From positions 1-35,827 of the forward strand of contig JANXYV010000169.1 in the NCBI GenBank assembly GCA_025355875.1: a stretch of DNA of 35,827 nt. The letters run 5' to 3'. The notes beneath the pieces were generated by a model, which was not told where the DNA came from, ran no database searches, and saw only the letters and a program-made list of their open reading frames with translations. This document shows, one piece after another, positions 7,274-16,744 of this stretch; position 1 is the first letter of the stretch; each line of letters starts with the position of its first letter. Source of the DNA: Prolixibacteraceae bacterium (GTDB lineage: Bacteria; Bacteroidota; Bacteroidia; Bacteroidales; Prolixibacteraceae). The position numbers were made by a program, and so were the translations under genes.

Positions 7274-9454
7274 TTAATTAAACCAATAACTCAGTTTTAC
7301 CACCAGTGCACGGTTACGAGGACCAAAATTTCCGGTGTAATAGTTGTCGGTATAAACAATAAACAGATCGGAAACCGGTTGGTATCGCCATTGAAAACGC
7401 ATATTAATATTCATATTGTCGATTTGCTCGTTGTATTGTACAAAAGTCGAAAAGAACACTTTGTCGCTCAGTGTCAGATCTATTTTCGGACCGATCAGCC
7501 AGAATTTTGCCCGCTGAAAAGGTTCAGGAAGATTGATATCGGTATAGGAAAGATTGAGCGTCATATTCAGGTAGGGCTGAAAACGATAGGTCATCTGGCC
7601 ATTGATCAGGCCAATCTCGCCGCTGTAAAATCCACCTTTGGCAGCGGTCACCGAATAATTGAAAAATTTCCGGGTATCCGAATAGTAATCAATGAAACCC
7701 AATTTGGTATTGTATTCCGTTCCTTTTAGCAAGGTAGTATCGCTGATGTGAGTCGGGTCAAAATCCTTGTCGAGCAACACATAAAAATCTTTCATTCCGG
7801 CATCAAAAATAGAACGATTGCTGAATTCAAATTTATACATCGCCGTGTATTCATGGTCTGTCTGTTTGAAAGCCGGGTCAAAAAAAGAATTTGCAAGTAA
7901 AACAATCCCGTGGCTAACCACATTTTTGTTTGGAATCCACAAATAGCTAAATTCCTGGCTAAACTCGTTAAATCCGGTTCGCGGGACGTACCCTGATTCA
8001 GCTATATAATTGGTACCGACACTGGCCTGAGCCATGGAAGCATGAACCCGTTTTGAATTATATGTCAGACTGGAACCCTCAGCAAATTGTTTCCCGGGAT
8101 TTACGGGACTAAACGAGTGGTGGTAAAACAGTTTACCGGTCCATTCATTGTTGCTGCTCGCCAGGTTATAATCCAACCCGGCAATCCGGTTGAAATTCTG
8201 TGCCAACGGTTCGTCCATGTATTCCTTGTTCACCAGGATCAACCCGATATTTGAACGGGAAAATATTTTTCGCTGCAATGAAGCTACCATAAAATTGCGT
8301 GATAACTGATCATCAGTCTTCTCGGTCTGCATATCCAGAAATCCAAGACGCCAGTTATTATCCAGCTTCCCGCTCAACCGCGCACCTCCCAAAACCGGGG
8401 CATCGAGCCCAATCCTTCTTGAAAAGAAAGGATTGACCGAACTAAATCCAAAATTCGAAAAGAGGTCACTGTTTTCCAGAAAAAACTGTCTTTTTTCAGG
8501 ATAGAACAATTCGTACCGGTCGAGGTTCGTCACCTGCTGATCCACTTCCGCCTGCGAATAATTCGGATTATACGTCAGGTCAAGATTCATGGAAGTGCTG
8601 ATCCCCAACTTGGCATCAAAACCAACATCTTTTCGGTAGCTGGTATTTCCGCCTGACTCAAAATCTTTGGCCAAACCTCCGAAAATATACGGAATCACCG
8701 AAAACATCATTTTTGATTTCGGGAGAGGCCTGTCCCATTGCAGAACACCCGTGTAGGCCAGATTTGACGTGGTGAACTGACGGGGAACCGGCGCCCACGA
8801 AGATTTTTCGTTCGTTTTAAGATCAAGGCGGCTGAAATTGACATACCACCGGTCGGTTCCTGATTTAAAACGGATGGAACGGAACGGAATCTTCATCTCT
8901 GTCACCCAGCGATCTTTGTAATGAGTAGTTTTCGAGTCCCACTTGCAATCCCAGTTCAGGTTGATTCCGCCACCCGACATGGTTCCGTCCCATTTTGCTC
9001 CGGAAGCTGAAGCGCCAAACGAAAAACCATTGGTCTGGTCCAGAAATGTATCGAAAAATATCAGAACATTGTCGTTATTCCCGAAAATGAAATCCCGCCG
9101 GAACGATTCCATGATCCGTTTCCCCGGAATGGTATCAAAAAAGGTGATTCCCAGGTAGAAAGCCTTGTCGTCGTATGTCATGACCACTTCGGAAGGTGAT
9201 TTAGCGAATCCGGTGTCAATCGGAAGAACCAAATGAAAATCTTTTGCTTTTTCGGCCGATTCCCAGTCGGGTTCGCTGATCAGCCCGTCAATTTTAATAG
9301 GTCCGGTGGCTTTTTTGATATGCAGGATGTAGTTTTCGTTCTTTGTATGTGCGATCGAATCGTTTTGCTTTGTGCGTTTACCAGGAGATCGAAATTCATC
9401 GGAAAAGGCAAAAAGGTTCATTAACAGACATAGGAACAACAGCGGGAGCTTCAT
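7274..9454 (-). CDS. DUF5916 outer-membrane protein with N-terminal CBM9-like domain, 726 aa
   Basis: A signal peptide (about residues 1-18) is followed by a carbohydrate-binding family 9-like domain with the hallmark GPIKIDGLISEPDWESAEKA near residues 50-70 and MTYDDKAFYLGITFFD near 108-123. The rest is DUF5916: alternating hydrophobic strands rich in Tyr, Phe and Asn, with YNPNYSQAEVDQQVTNLDRYELF near the middle and a C terminus ending LSYWFN, as for an outer-membrane beta barrel. The length is typical. The substrate of this family is unknown; the CBM9-like part suggests glycan contact, which is inference. It has its own promoter-like sequence (9488-9517) and is monocistronic. Confidence 0.85.
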   Translation of the reverse strand: MKLPLLFLCLLMNLFAFSDEFRSPGKRTKQNDSIAHTKNENYILHIKKATGPIKIDGLISEPDWESAEKAKDFHLVLPIDTGFAKSPSEVVMTYDDKAFYLGITFFDTIPGKRIMESFRRDFIFGNNDNVLIFFDTFLDQTNGFSFGASASGAKWDGTMSGGGINLNWDCKWDSKTTHYKDRWVTEMKIPFRSIRFKSGTDRWYVNFSRLDLKTNEKSSWAPVPRQFTTSNLAYTGVLQWDRPLPKSKMMFSVIPYIFGGLAKDFESGGNTSYRKDVGFDAKLGISTSMNLDLTYNPNYSQAEVDQQVTNLDRYELFYPEKRQFFLENSDLFSNFGFSSVNPFFSRRIGLDAPVLGGARLSGKLDNNWRLGFLDMQTEKTDDQLSRNFMVASLQRKIFSRSNIGLILVNKEYMDEPLAQNFNRIAGLDYNLASSNNEWTGKLFYHHSFSPVNPGKQFAEGSSLTYNSKRVHASMAQASVGTNYIAESGYVPRTGFNEFSQEFSYLWIPNKNVVSHGIVLLANSFFDPAFKQTDHEYTAMYKFEFSNRSIFDAGMKDFYVLLDKDFDPTHISDTTLLKGTEYNTKLGFIDYYSDTRKFFNYSVTAAKGGFYSGEIGLINGQMTYRFQPYLNMTLNLSYTDINLPEPFQRAKFWLIGPKIDLTLSDKVFFSTFVQYNEQIDNMNINMRFQWRYQPVSDLFIVYTDNYYTGNFGPRNRALVVKLSYWFN

Positions 9455-9487
9455 ACAGTAATCTCGGTTTGGTTGTGTTTAGATTGT

Positions 9488-9517
9488 CAAAAATACAAAA
9501 ACCAACCATTCCACAAA
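9488..9517 (-). promoter_or_regulatory. Promoter of the DUF5916 gene
   Basis: On the minus strand TTTG (9514-9517), an 18-base spacer and TATTTTTG (9488-9495) match the Bacteroidota -33/-7 consensus TTTG...TAnnTTTG. The -7 box is 33 bases upstream of the ATG at 9454. This is the best promoter match in the window. Confidence 0.65.
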
Positions 9518-9561
9518 ACGGACGGTACAAAACTGTTGATGACGACTGGAAAAAGAAGTTC

Positions 9562-10902
9562 CTAATTCTTCAGGATTTTGACCAGCTCCGTTTTCTTTGG
9601 AAAAGTAACCTTAAGGAAATACATTCCTGAAACCAAACCCGACAAATCCAGTTGAAAAGAATTGCCGTTCAGCTTCAGATCTCCAATATCAATCGTTTGC
9701 CCGGAAGAACTTAATAATCGTATGGATTCAGGAGAAGGAGCTGAATTTTCTAATTGAAGCGTCACCATTCCGTTGGTTGGATTTGGAAAAGCCTTAACCA
9801 GCGAATTCGGGTCGCTCAGGCCTTTGCCTGCGGAACCATACTGAACGAGATGCCATGGATAATCGGAAGGTAATTCATTGATTTTCCCGGATGTTTTCAT
9901 GATCAGACTATATTGGCCGGAAACAAAACCTGTGCTGTCGTTGATAAAATAAATTGAATTTAAAGGGATTCCGGGAGAAGAAAAGGTTTCCCAGGTTTCG
10001 CCACAATCTTTAGTCTTGGATACAGAAAATGACGTTGAAGAAGCTCCTCCGGTAGTTATTGCTCTCTGGACTCCGAGAACAAATCCAATCTTATTCGAAA
10101 TAAAATGAATGAACGAAATACCGTTCCAAAATTCAGTAATGTTCTTTTCGGTCCAGGTCAGGCCTCCATCAACTGTTTTATAGAGAATGCCAGGTTCTGT
10201 CCCAATAAAACCAATATCTTCATTAAGGAAACAGATGGAAGTTAACTCATGTTTAAAAGTACATAACGTATCCCATGACATTCCTGAATCAACCGTTTTT
10301 AGAAGAATATTATCATACATACCATACTTTGGATTACCAATGCCTACCGCAAATCCAATTTTCGAATTTATAAAGCATGTTTTCTTAAGCTCGACATTTA
10401 AATAATCCAGTAGTGTATAGTTCCAAACGGAACTCCAGGTCTTTCCTGAATCGGTAGTCCGGTAAATTCCGCTATAACCAGCGACAATTCCAGTTGTGGC
10501 ATCCTGAAAAGACAATGAAAAGAGAATTTGTCTGGGGAAACTGGCAACCGAATCCCATGTATCACCGTTATCCTGCGACTTTAAAAGTATACTTATCCTA
10601 CTTTCACCATTTTCAAAATCGGAATCACCAATAGCATATACTACGGAATCACCGACAAATTGAAAATCATTCAGGTTAATTTTTCTTTTAAAAAGCACCT
10701 TACTCCAGTTTTCTCCAACATCGGTAGTTTTTAGTATGTTTGAATTGTCGCCCATAAACAATCCCAGCGAATCGTTTTTGAACTTTACGAGATTGTTCCA
10801 GGTATATTGGGTTTCATCCAAATGCTTGACCGACCATTGAGCTTTTGCCTCAATGCAAAATTGAAAAAACAGAATTGCTATAACGATCCGAGGAAGTTTC
10901 AT
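9562..10902 (-). CDS. T9SS-exported YCF48/BNR-repeat propeller-like protein, 446 aa
   Basis: A signal peptide is followed by AKAQWSV. The body then consists of repeated units such as GENWSKVLF, GDTWDSVASF, GKTWSSVWN, GMSWDTLCTF, GLTWTEKN and GETWETFSS, each after a (K)TTDxG-like motif. This is the BNR/YCF48-like beta-propeller pattern, about seven blades. Residues from about 365 (FPNPTNGMVTLQLENS) to the end (SGMYFLKVTFPKKTELVKILKN) form a type A T9SS sorting domain, so the protein is exported through the outer membrane and probably surface-anchored or released. Its ligand is unknown. It starts 32 bases after the exporter operon ends and may be co-transcribed with it. Confidence 0.85.
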   Translation of the reverse strand: MKLPRIVIAILFFQFCIEAKAQWSVKHLDETQYTWNNLVKFKNDSLGLFMGDNSNILKTTDVGENWSKVLFKRKINLNDFQFVGDSVVYAIGDSDFENGESRISILLKSQDNGDTWDSVASFPRQILFSLSFQDATTGIVAGYSGIYRTTDSGKTWSSVWNYTLLDYLNVELKKTCFINSKIGFAVGIGNPKYGMYDNILLKTVDSGMSWDTLCTFKHELTSICFLNEDIGFIGTEPGILYKTVDGGLTWTEKNITEFWNGISFIHFISNKIGFVLGVQRAITTGGASSTSFSVSKTKDCGETWETFSSPGIPLNSIYFINDSTGFVSGQYSLIMKTSGKINELPSDYPWHLVQYGSAGKGLSDPNSLVKAFPNPTNGMVTLQLENSAPSPESIRLLSSSGQTIDIGDLKLNGNSFQLDLSGLVSGMYFLKVTFPKKTELVKILKN

Positions 10903-10934
10903 AACATAAAGATTGAATTCCTCTAAAGTTACAG

Positions 10935-12191
10935 TTAATTACTGGCAACTTTAATTATTTCAACCTGAAATTCTTTGGGCTGGTAAAGTAAAACCACATC
11001 GCCTTCCTGGATGTCATTTTTAACCACGCTGAACTGATCGTTTTCGGCCACCACCTGAATTTCCTCTTCAGTAATGTTGCCGCCCTTTTTCAGGTAAACT
11101 ACCGGTTTTCCTTTTTTGGCAAAGATGGCTTTTTTCGGCACCAGAATCTGGTCGCGAAACGAAGCGACAATGATATCGCTGTTGGCGTTCATCCCCGGTT
11201 TCATGTCCTTGTCAGAACGCTCGAACCGGATAACCACCCTGAAAACCTTCATATCAAAATCCTGGTGATCTTCGCCAATATTGGCAATTTTCACCACTTT
11301 TCCGATGAATGATTTGGAGGGCAGTGCATCGATCTTTATTCGAACACTGTCGCCCATTTCGATCTTCGAAATATCAATTTCCCGGACAAAAGTTTCGGTA
11401 ATCGCCACCGACATATCGGGCAAAGTGGCGATCAGTGGCCTCCAGATGTTGATCTGCGAATCTTTTCCGTATGCTTTTCCGGTCCAGTCTTTGGTAAACA
11501 TTACGATGCCATCTTCCGGAGTGGTTATCGTCGTTGCCGCCAAAGCTGCCTGGTATTTATCAATTCGTTTCTGGCGGTCGGCAACCCGATCCTGGTAACG
11601 GGTAACCTGAAGTTTTGCCCGGTTCTTATCGAGCAGATAATTCCTGCGAATTTTTTCCACTTCGATTTCGGCTTTCTGATAATTCATCTGAGTTTTGCGC
11701 TGATAGGCTTCCGATTCGTATTTAGACTGTTCGAGATCAATTTTAACATATTCCAGGTCGAGTTTGGCATTGTTGATGGCTTCCCTTCGCTGCGAAAGAT
11801 TAACGGTACTGTCGAGGATCACATTTTTCAGGTCGGCGTCCATTTTTTCCTTTTCTAGCATAATTTCACGCATGTTGTTCTGTATCTGGCTATCGTCGAG
11901 TTTGGCAATGTAATCGCCCTTTTTTACTGCCTTTCCTTCCAAAACCACATCCGCAATTTTGAACTGGTAGACATGCAATTCCTCGTCACAAATCACATCC
12001 GGCAAATTTATTTCGGTATATTTTTCACCCTTCACTTCGCCCTTGCAATTGACCAGCACCTCCAGGTTGCCCCGTTTTATCTTTTGCGTTTTCAGCACAC
12101 CCGGTTTGATCCGAAACACCAAAAAAACCGCCAGTCCGATGATCACCACCGCAGCTCCTAAAATCAGATACTTATTTTTCGATAGCGTCAT
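10935..12191 (-). CDS. HlyD-family periplasmic adaptor subunit, 418 aa
   Basis: A single N-terminal membrane helix (about residues 8-26, ILGAAVVIIGLAVFLVF) precedes a periplasmic membrane-fusion protein: a barrel-sandwich half (KGEVKGEKYTEINLP and VKKGDYIAKLDDSQI), a long coiled-coil hairpin of about 110-215 rich in Lys/Glu/Gln, the returning half (TTITTPEDGIVMF) and beta-barrel (GDSVRIKIDALPSKSFIGKVVKI). Such adaptors bridge an inner-membrane transporter and a TolC channel. It is the last gene of a tight operon, 3 bases after tolC, and is the second adaptor there. The two adaptors share the same fold but only moderate sequence, so they may form a heteromeric adaptor ring (inference). Confidence 0.88.
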   Translation of the reverse strand: MTLSKNKYLILGAAVVIIGLAVFLVFRIKPGVLKTQKIKRGNLEVLVNCKGEVKGEKYTEINLPDVICDEELHVYQFKIADVVLEGKAVKKGDYIAKLDDSQIQNNMREIMLEKEKMDADLKNVILDSTVNLSQRREAINNAKLDLEYVKIDLEQSKYESEAYQRKTQMNYQKAEIEVEKIRRNYLLDKNRAKLQVTRYQDRVADRQKRIDKYQAALAATTITTPEDGIVMFTKDWTGKAYGKDSQINIWRPLIATLPDMSVAITETFVREIDISKIEMGDSVRIKIDALPSKSFIGKVVKIANIGEDHQDFDMKVFRVVIRFERSDKDMKPGMNANSDIIVASFRDQILVPKKAIFAKKGKPVVYLKKGGNITEEEIQVVAENDQFSVVKNDIQEGDVVLLYQPKEFQVEIIKVASN

Positions 12192-12194
12192 GTC

Positions 12195-13682
12195 CTAATT
12201 TTTTATGATTTTATCGTATTCGGCCGTCAGGTCTTCCTTCTTCACAAAATCGTAGAGGGTTAGCATCCGCAAGCGATAAAAGTAGCTCCAGTAGGTATTG
12301 ACCGAGCTGATAAAGGCTTTCCGGGCCGATTCGCGGTCGTTGCGTGCCTGATTCAACTTAATCACATCGACTTTCCCTATCAGAAACCGCTGAAAAGTAA
12401 CTTCGTACCCTTTGGCCGCCACTGTGTCGGCTTTGGCGGCATTCTTTACCTGTTCAGCCTGAAGGTTGAATTCCATGACCGATTGAAAAATATTTTGCTC
12501 GAAGTCGATCCGCGACTGTTTAACGCGTGCGTTAGCTACTTCACGGGTCGATTCAGCCATCATCAGACGGCCTCTCCGCCGGCCCCAATCTACAATCGGT
12601 ACATTCAGGCCAATTGTTAAACGCTGGCTCTGATCCGGGTTTTGGTAAACCTGTGAAATATCGTTGGTAGATTGGTTCAAACCAAATGCGGCAAATAGGC
12701 TGGTATTCATTCCGGTTTCCGATTTTACCTGGGCTACAACACGGTCCTGTTCCATCATTTGCTGTTCCTGGTCCAAAATGTCAGGATTATTTTTTAGTGC
12801 CCGACTCAGGGCTTCATCGGCCAGAATCTGAAGGGTCGGAATTTCGGAAGGAACCTTACAATTCAACTGCGTTCCCTTGTCCATAGTCAGGTACGAATTC
12901 AGTCCCGACTGGGCACGCTGGACTTCAAGTCTGGCCTTGTTCAGCGCTTGCTGCGAATTCAGTTGTCCCAATTCGAGGTTGAGAAGTTCGTCCTGGGTCA
13001 CTGTTCCCACCTGGAAACGTCCTTTCCCGATTTTATATAGCGTGTCGGCATTCGACATGTTGTTCTGGGCAATTTTCAACTGTATTTGTGCTTCTACCAA
13101 ATCGAAAAACATGGTGGTGCTTTTCATAGCCAGGTTTTCCTGTGACTGAATAAATGATTTCTTTGCCTTTTCAAATTTGATCGGTTCGATTTTCGATTGC
13201 CATCTCAGGTCGTTGTAACCGTTCAGTTTTTGCGAATAGCCAATGTTGATAGGGACTGACTGGTAAGAAGTGCTCACATCGCCACCCAGGTTTTTAACCA
13301 TTCCCATTCCTGAAGTAACGTACAAATCTCCCCCGGTCAACCCAATTTTCTGATCAACCTGAAGCGCCACATCCGAATTAAAATAATCGCGCAAAACATA
13401 TTCATCCTGGTTGGTCTGGAAATTGTATTCACGTTTCCGGTAATGGTTGTAATCGAGCGGAGTGGTCGTCAAACTCAGGCTGGGCAACTTATCTGCTTTA
13501 TAATACCTGAATTCCCAGTAACTGGAGAGGTACATATTTTTATACCTGAAAGCATCGAGCGACTTCTGAGCCGCAATTTTTACGGCCTCTTCCAGACTCA
13601 GGCTGATCGTTTCTTTTTGTGCTTGTACTTTCAAAAAAACTCCTGAAAAGATGAGGATCAGGAAGATTGCTATTTTGTTCAT
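12195..13682 (-). CDS. TolC-family outer-membrane channel, 495 aa
   Basis: A signal peptide (to about residue 21, FLKVQAQ) is followed by ETISLSLEEAVKIAAQKSLDAFRYKN, the typical TolC/OEP start. Two long-helix repeats follow, with GRFQVGTVTQDELLNLELGQ in the first half and FQRFLIGKVDVIKLNQARNDRESARKAFISS in the second; these are the paired OEP signature segments. The protein should form a trimeric outer-membrane barrel with a periplasmic alpha tunnel. It lies between the MacB-like permease and the second adaptor in one operon, consistent with a tripartite exporter. Confidence 0.9.
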   Translation of the reverse strand: MNKIAIFLILIFSGVFLKVQAQKETISLSLEEAVKIAAQKSLDAFRYKNMYLSSYWEFRYYKADKLPSLSLTTTPLDYNHYRKREYNFQTNQDEYVLRDYFNSDVALQVDQKIGLTGGDLYVTSGMGMVKNLGGDVSTSYQSVPINIGYSQKLNGYNDLRWQSKIEPIKFEKAKKSFIQSQENLAMKSTTMFFDLVEAQIQLKIAQNNMSNADTLYKIGKGRFQVGTVTQDELLNLELGQLNSQQALNKARLEVQRAQSGLNSYLTMDKGTQLNCKVPSEIPTLQILADEALSRALKNNPDILDQEQQMMEQDRVVAQVKSETGMNTSLFAAFGLNQSTNDISQVYQNPDQSQRLTIGLNVPIVDWGRRRGRLMMAESTREVANARVKQSRIDFEQNIFQSVMEFNLQAEQVKNAAKADTVAAKGYEVTFQRFLIGKVDVIKLNQARNDRESARKAFISSVNTYWSYFYRLRMLTLYDFVKKEDLTAEYDKIIKN

Positions 13683-13713
13683 TTCGATTGATTTAATTGG
13701 ATACTAACTGGAT

Positions 13714-15063
13714 TTAGGCGCGCAATGATTCAACAGGATCTTTATCGGAAGCCCTTTTGGCCGGCATGTACCCAAACGTGATCCCGACCAGTGCCGAAAC
13801 TCCGAAAGCAATAAAAATACTGAAGAATGAAACAATGGTCTTGATATCGAAAACTGCTGTGATAATTTTTGACAGTACCACACCGAGGACGATGCCAATG
13901 ATTCCGCCTGAGATGCTGATCAGGGTCGATTCGGCCAGGAACTGGGCTACAATGTCTTTTCGCGATGCCCCGATGGCCTGACGTGTTCCAATTTCACGGA
14001 TCCGCTCCATCACCGAGGCCAGCATGATGTTCATGATTCCAATCCCTCCGACGATTAGCGAAATGCCGGCAATGGCACCCAAAACAATGTTGAAAATCTT
14101 CTTGGTCCGCTGCTGCTGTTTTAGCAACAGTTCAGGAATCGTGACTTCAAAATCATACAAACCCGAATGACGGCGCAGCAAGATTCTCTTGACAATATTT
14201 GCTGTAGAGCCCAGTTGCTCGGTTTCCTTGACCTGAAGGATGATTTTATCGAGCTGGTTTGGGTTTTTATCATCGGCTGAAGTTTTCGAGGTCGTTTCGG
14301 TAACCATTCGTCGGCGGGCGCTCGATTTTTCAACCTCATCGGCACGGATCAATGCCCGGTTTTTAAATCGCATCAGGATGGTTTGTGCCGGAATAAATAT
14401 TTTGTTGTCCGAACTGCTGATCCCCATCTCGTCGGAGGCCGATGCAGTAAAATCGCGCCGCTCGACCACTCCCACAATTTTCAGCCAGATCTGGCCACAT
14501 TTGATGTGTTTCCCGATCGGGTTTTCCTGGTTAAAAAACACTGTTTTGATATTGTCGCCAATCACACAAACGGGCAAACCTGCTTCCGACTGCATCCGGT
14601 TAAACACCTCGCCCGATTGCAGTCCAATGTTGAACAGGGTGAAATAATTGGTGTTCACTCCCTCGAGTACCACCGGCTTGCTTTTACCGTCGATAATGGC
14701 TGAATAATTGTACGAAATCACTGGACTGAGCATATTCACAGTTGGTACCACCTCCTCGATGGCCTGCAAATCGAGCAAAGTCAGTCCCCGGGAAAACTTT
14801 TTAGCGCCTGCCTTTTCCTCCTGACCGGTAGATGTGCTTTCACTTCCGGCAGATTCTATCGGGGTAATGATAATGTTGTTGACACCGACCATCTTGATTT
14901 GTTCCAGAATTTCCTGCTCGGCACCGTTCCCGATGGCCATCATGCTGATAACGGCAGCCACCCCGAAAATAATGCCCAGTGCAGTTAAAATCGACTTGAG
15001 CTTATTGTCGATAATGGCCTCAAAACCAATCACTATATCGTGAAAATATTTTTTAAAAATCAT
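13714..15063 (-). CDS. MacB-like ABC transporter permease, 449 aa
   Basis: Residues 20-45 (KSILTALGIIFGVAAVISMMAIG) form the first membrane helix of the MacB/FtsX fold. A large periplasmic MacB_PCD domain follows (about 50-315, with GVNNIIITPIE and FFNQENPIGKHIKCG). Three C-terminal helices form the FtsX domain, with the conserved ASVMERIREIGTRQAIGASRKDIVAQFLAES coupling segment at about 350-380 and the end PAKRASDKDPVESLRA. It lacks an ATPase domain, so it needs a separate ATPase of LolD type. The ATPase is not in this operon, which is unusual. The probable role is export of a small molecule, lipid or peptide; the substrate is unknown. Confidence 0.9.
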   Translation of the reverse strand: MIFKKYFHDIVIGFEAIIDNKLKSILTALGIIFGVAAVISMMAIGNGAEQEILEQIKMVGVNNIIITPIESAGSESTSTGQEEKAGAKKFSRGLTLLDLQAIEEVVPTVNMLSPVISYNYSAIIDGKSKPVVLEGVNTNYFTLFNIGLQSGEVFNRMQSEAGLPVCVIGDNIKTVFFNQENPIGKHIKCGQIWLKIVGVVERRDFTASASDEMGISSSDNKIFIPAQTILMRFKNRALIRADEVEKSSARRRMVTETTSKTSADDKNPNQLDKIILQVKETEQLGSTANIVKRILLRRHSGLYDFEVTIPELLLKQQQRTKKIFNIVLGAIAGISLIVGGIGIMNIMLASVMERIREIGTRQAIGASRKDIVAQFLAESTLISISGGIIGIVLGVVLSKIITAVFDIKTIVSFFSIFIAFGVSALVGITFGYMPAKRASDKDPVESLRA

Positions 15064-15089
15064 GAGTTGTATTTTAGGTTTTGTACCGT

Positions 15090-16478
15090 TTATTTGGATT
15101 GGATCACTCCCTGCTTCATCATGGCAGGCGCGGAAGGCGGTACCGGAACAGGCTGTTTTCTGAGCAATTCTTCCCGTTCTTTATCGGCCAGGATTTTGGC
15201 ATTCTCCTTTTCCTTTTTGATTTCAGCATAAATTTCGAGGCCTGTGAGTTTCAGTTCAGCAGCATTGGCTGGTTCGGTGAGCCAAACCACATCTCCTTTT
15301 TTTAAGCCTTTCTTCACCAGAACATTGTTTTCGTTTTCGTCGCCCAGCCATACAATCTGTTTGACCGGTTTTTCCTTGCCGACGTACACAAACTTCATGC
15401 TGTCGTTTTCAAAAATGGCATCGGTGGCAACCATCAGGGTATCAGTAAATATACCGGCCTCAATGGCATTGCTTGTGGTCATGGCGGGTTTCAGTTCCCT
15501 GTCTTTTTCAAAAATCTTGATTTTAACCTCGAAGACTTTGGCATCGCTGTTTGGCATGGCCTGTCCGATATTGGCCACCGAAATCACTTGCCCCGACAAT
15601 TGCTTTTCAGGAAAGGCATCGATCCCCAGCTTTACTTTTTGGCCGATTTTCACCTTCGAAATGTCAATTTCGTTGATGAAGGTCCTCGAAATGAGGTTCG
15701 ACATTTCAGGAATGGTGGCAATGATCGAACTGTATGGACCTACTTTGAAACCAGTTTTAACAATTTCGCCCCAGGGATATTTATAATAGGTTAGAATTCC
15801 GGCTTTGGGCGATTTGATTTCGAGTGAATTAAACAGTTCATGAAGTCCCTGCGAACGATCAAGGATTTGCCGATAGTTGATGTATTTCCGGTCGACCTTG
15901 TTCTCCTCCTGTTTCTTTTTCAGGATATAGGCCTGCTGGTCCTGCTCAAGTTTGCGTTTGGCTTTATCCAGATCCATGCTGGCTTTTTTCTGGATAGAAG
16001 GCGATTCGTAAGCCGATTCTTCCATGATGATCTTTCGTTCGGCCAGGTCGAGCCGTGAATTGACAATCATATCGCGCTGATTACTTAAATTCAGGTTCGA
16101 ATCAATTTTACTGTCTTCAAATTCCGACATGGTTCGTTCCATCTCGTCCTTAGCCAGCTTAATCTGTTCTTCTACTGCACTATGGTCGAGTGTAGCCACA
16201 TAATCGCCCGAATCTATACGGGTTCCTTCGTCAATCATGTGTGTGATGGCAAGTTCCCAGATGCGCAGTTCGCGATCTTTCAGTTTTTCAGGAATTTCAA
16301 TGTTTTCCGATTTTTCCGACTCAAGCTGACCGGAAGAAAATACAAAGGCGTTAAAGGTGCCCCGCTTTACTACTAAGGTAATCTGGCTATAATCGATTTC
16401 TTTTTTCCGGAAAGAAAAATACAGGATAATCATAAGAATGACAGCAACTGCTGCCAAAAGGATTCTTTTGTTGTTCAT
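15090..16478 (-). CDS. HlyD-family periplasmic adaptor subunit, first gene of the exporter operon, 462 aa
   Basis: The N-terminal helix (about residues 4-22, RILLAAVAVILMIILYFSF) anchors a membrane-fusion protein. It has the half-motif EGTRIDSGDYVATLDHSAVEE, a charged coiled-coil hairpin of about 110-225, the returning segment LEIKSPKAGILTYYKYPWGE and the barrel segment GQKVKLGIDAFPEKQLSGQVISVANIG. The C-terminal 40 residues are a Lys/Glu-rich helix ending in a Pro-rich tail (QPVPVPPSAP), which the second adaptor lacks. The permease starts 26 bases downstream. A possible -7 box lies at 16519-16526. Confidence 0.88.
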   Translation of the reverse strand: MNNKRILLAAVAVILMIILYFSFRKKEIDYSQITLVVKRGTFNAFVFSSGQLESEKSENIEIPEKLKDRELRIWELAITHMIDEGTRIDSGDYVATLDHSAVEEQIKLAKDEMERTMSEFEDSKIDSNLNLSNQRDMIVNSRLDLAERKIIMEESAYESPSIQKKASMDLDKAKRKLEQDQQAYILKKKQEENKVDRKYINYRQILDRSQGLHELFNSLEIKSPKAGILTYYKYPWGEIVKTGFKVGPYSSIIATIPEMSNLISRTFINEIDISKVKIGQKVKLGIDAFPEKQLSGQVISVANIGQAMPNSDAKVFEVKIKIFEKDRELKPAMTTSNAIEAGIFTDTLMVATDAIFENDSMKFVYVGKEKPVKQIVWLGDENENNVLVKKGLKKGDVVWLTEPANAAELKLTGLEIYAEIKKEKENAKILADKEREELLRKQPVPVPPSAPAMMKQGVIQSK

Positions 16479-16518
16479 GGTTGTTGGCTAATGGTATTTC
16501 CACTTGGTTAATTTCGCT

Positions 16519-16526
16519 CAAAAATA
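16519..16526 (-). promoter_or_regulatory. -7 element of the exporter operon
   Basis: Minus-strand TATTTTTG matches the Bacteroidota TAnnTTTG box, 40 bases upstream of the adaptor ATG at 16478. No clear TTTG -33 box is seen at the right spacing. Confidence 0.42.
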
Positions 16527-16557
16527 GGTCTTTCTGATAACTCTAGCATCATTTTTC

Positions 16558-16582
16558 ATCATCATTTCATCTGGTTGATGAT
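16558..16582. promoter_or_regulatory. 7-bp inverted repeat between divergent genes, possible operator
   Basis: ATCATCA and TGATGAT flank an 11-base centre, just upstream of the -7 element of the exporter operon, in the 266-base region shared with the plus-strand gene at 16745. The position suits a repressor or activator site for an efflux operon, but no regulator gene is nearby. Weak evidence. Confidence 0.25.
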
Positions 16583-16744
16583 TTTGAGAGGCTAGATTAT
16601 TCGAAATTCCCACGTAATTAGTTTATAACTATATGTTTCGTTACTTATTGCCCTGTCAGAAATTTTCTCTTTAACAATTCTTACCATCCGTTTTGGTAGA
16701 ATGAGTCAAAAAAAGCGTAGCTTTAACAGAATAAAACGAAGGGT

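Noticed and set aside
7181-7729. Plus-strand open frame opposite the DUF5916 gene
   Set aside because: Antisense shadow of a clear coding region; no recognisable domain.
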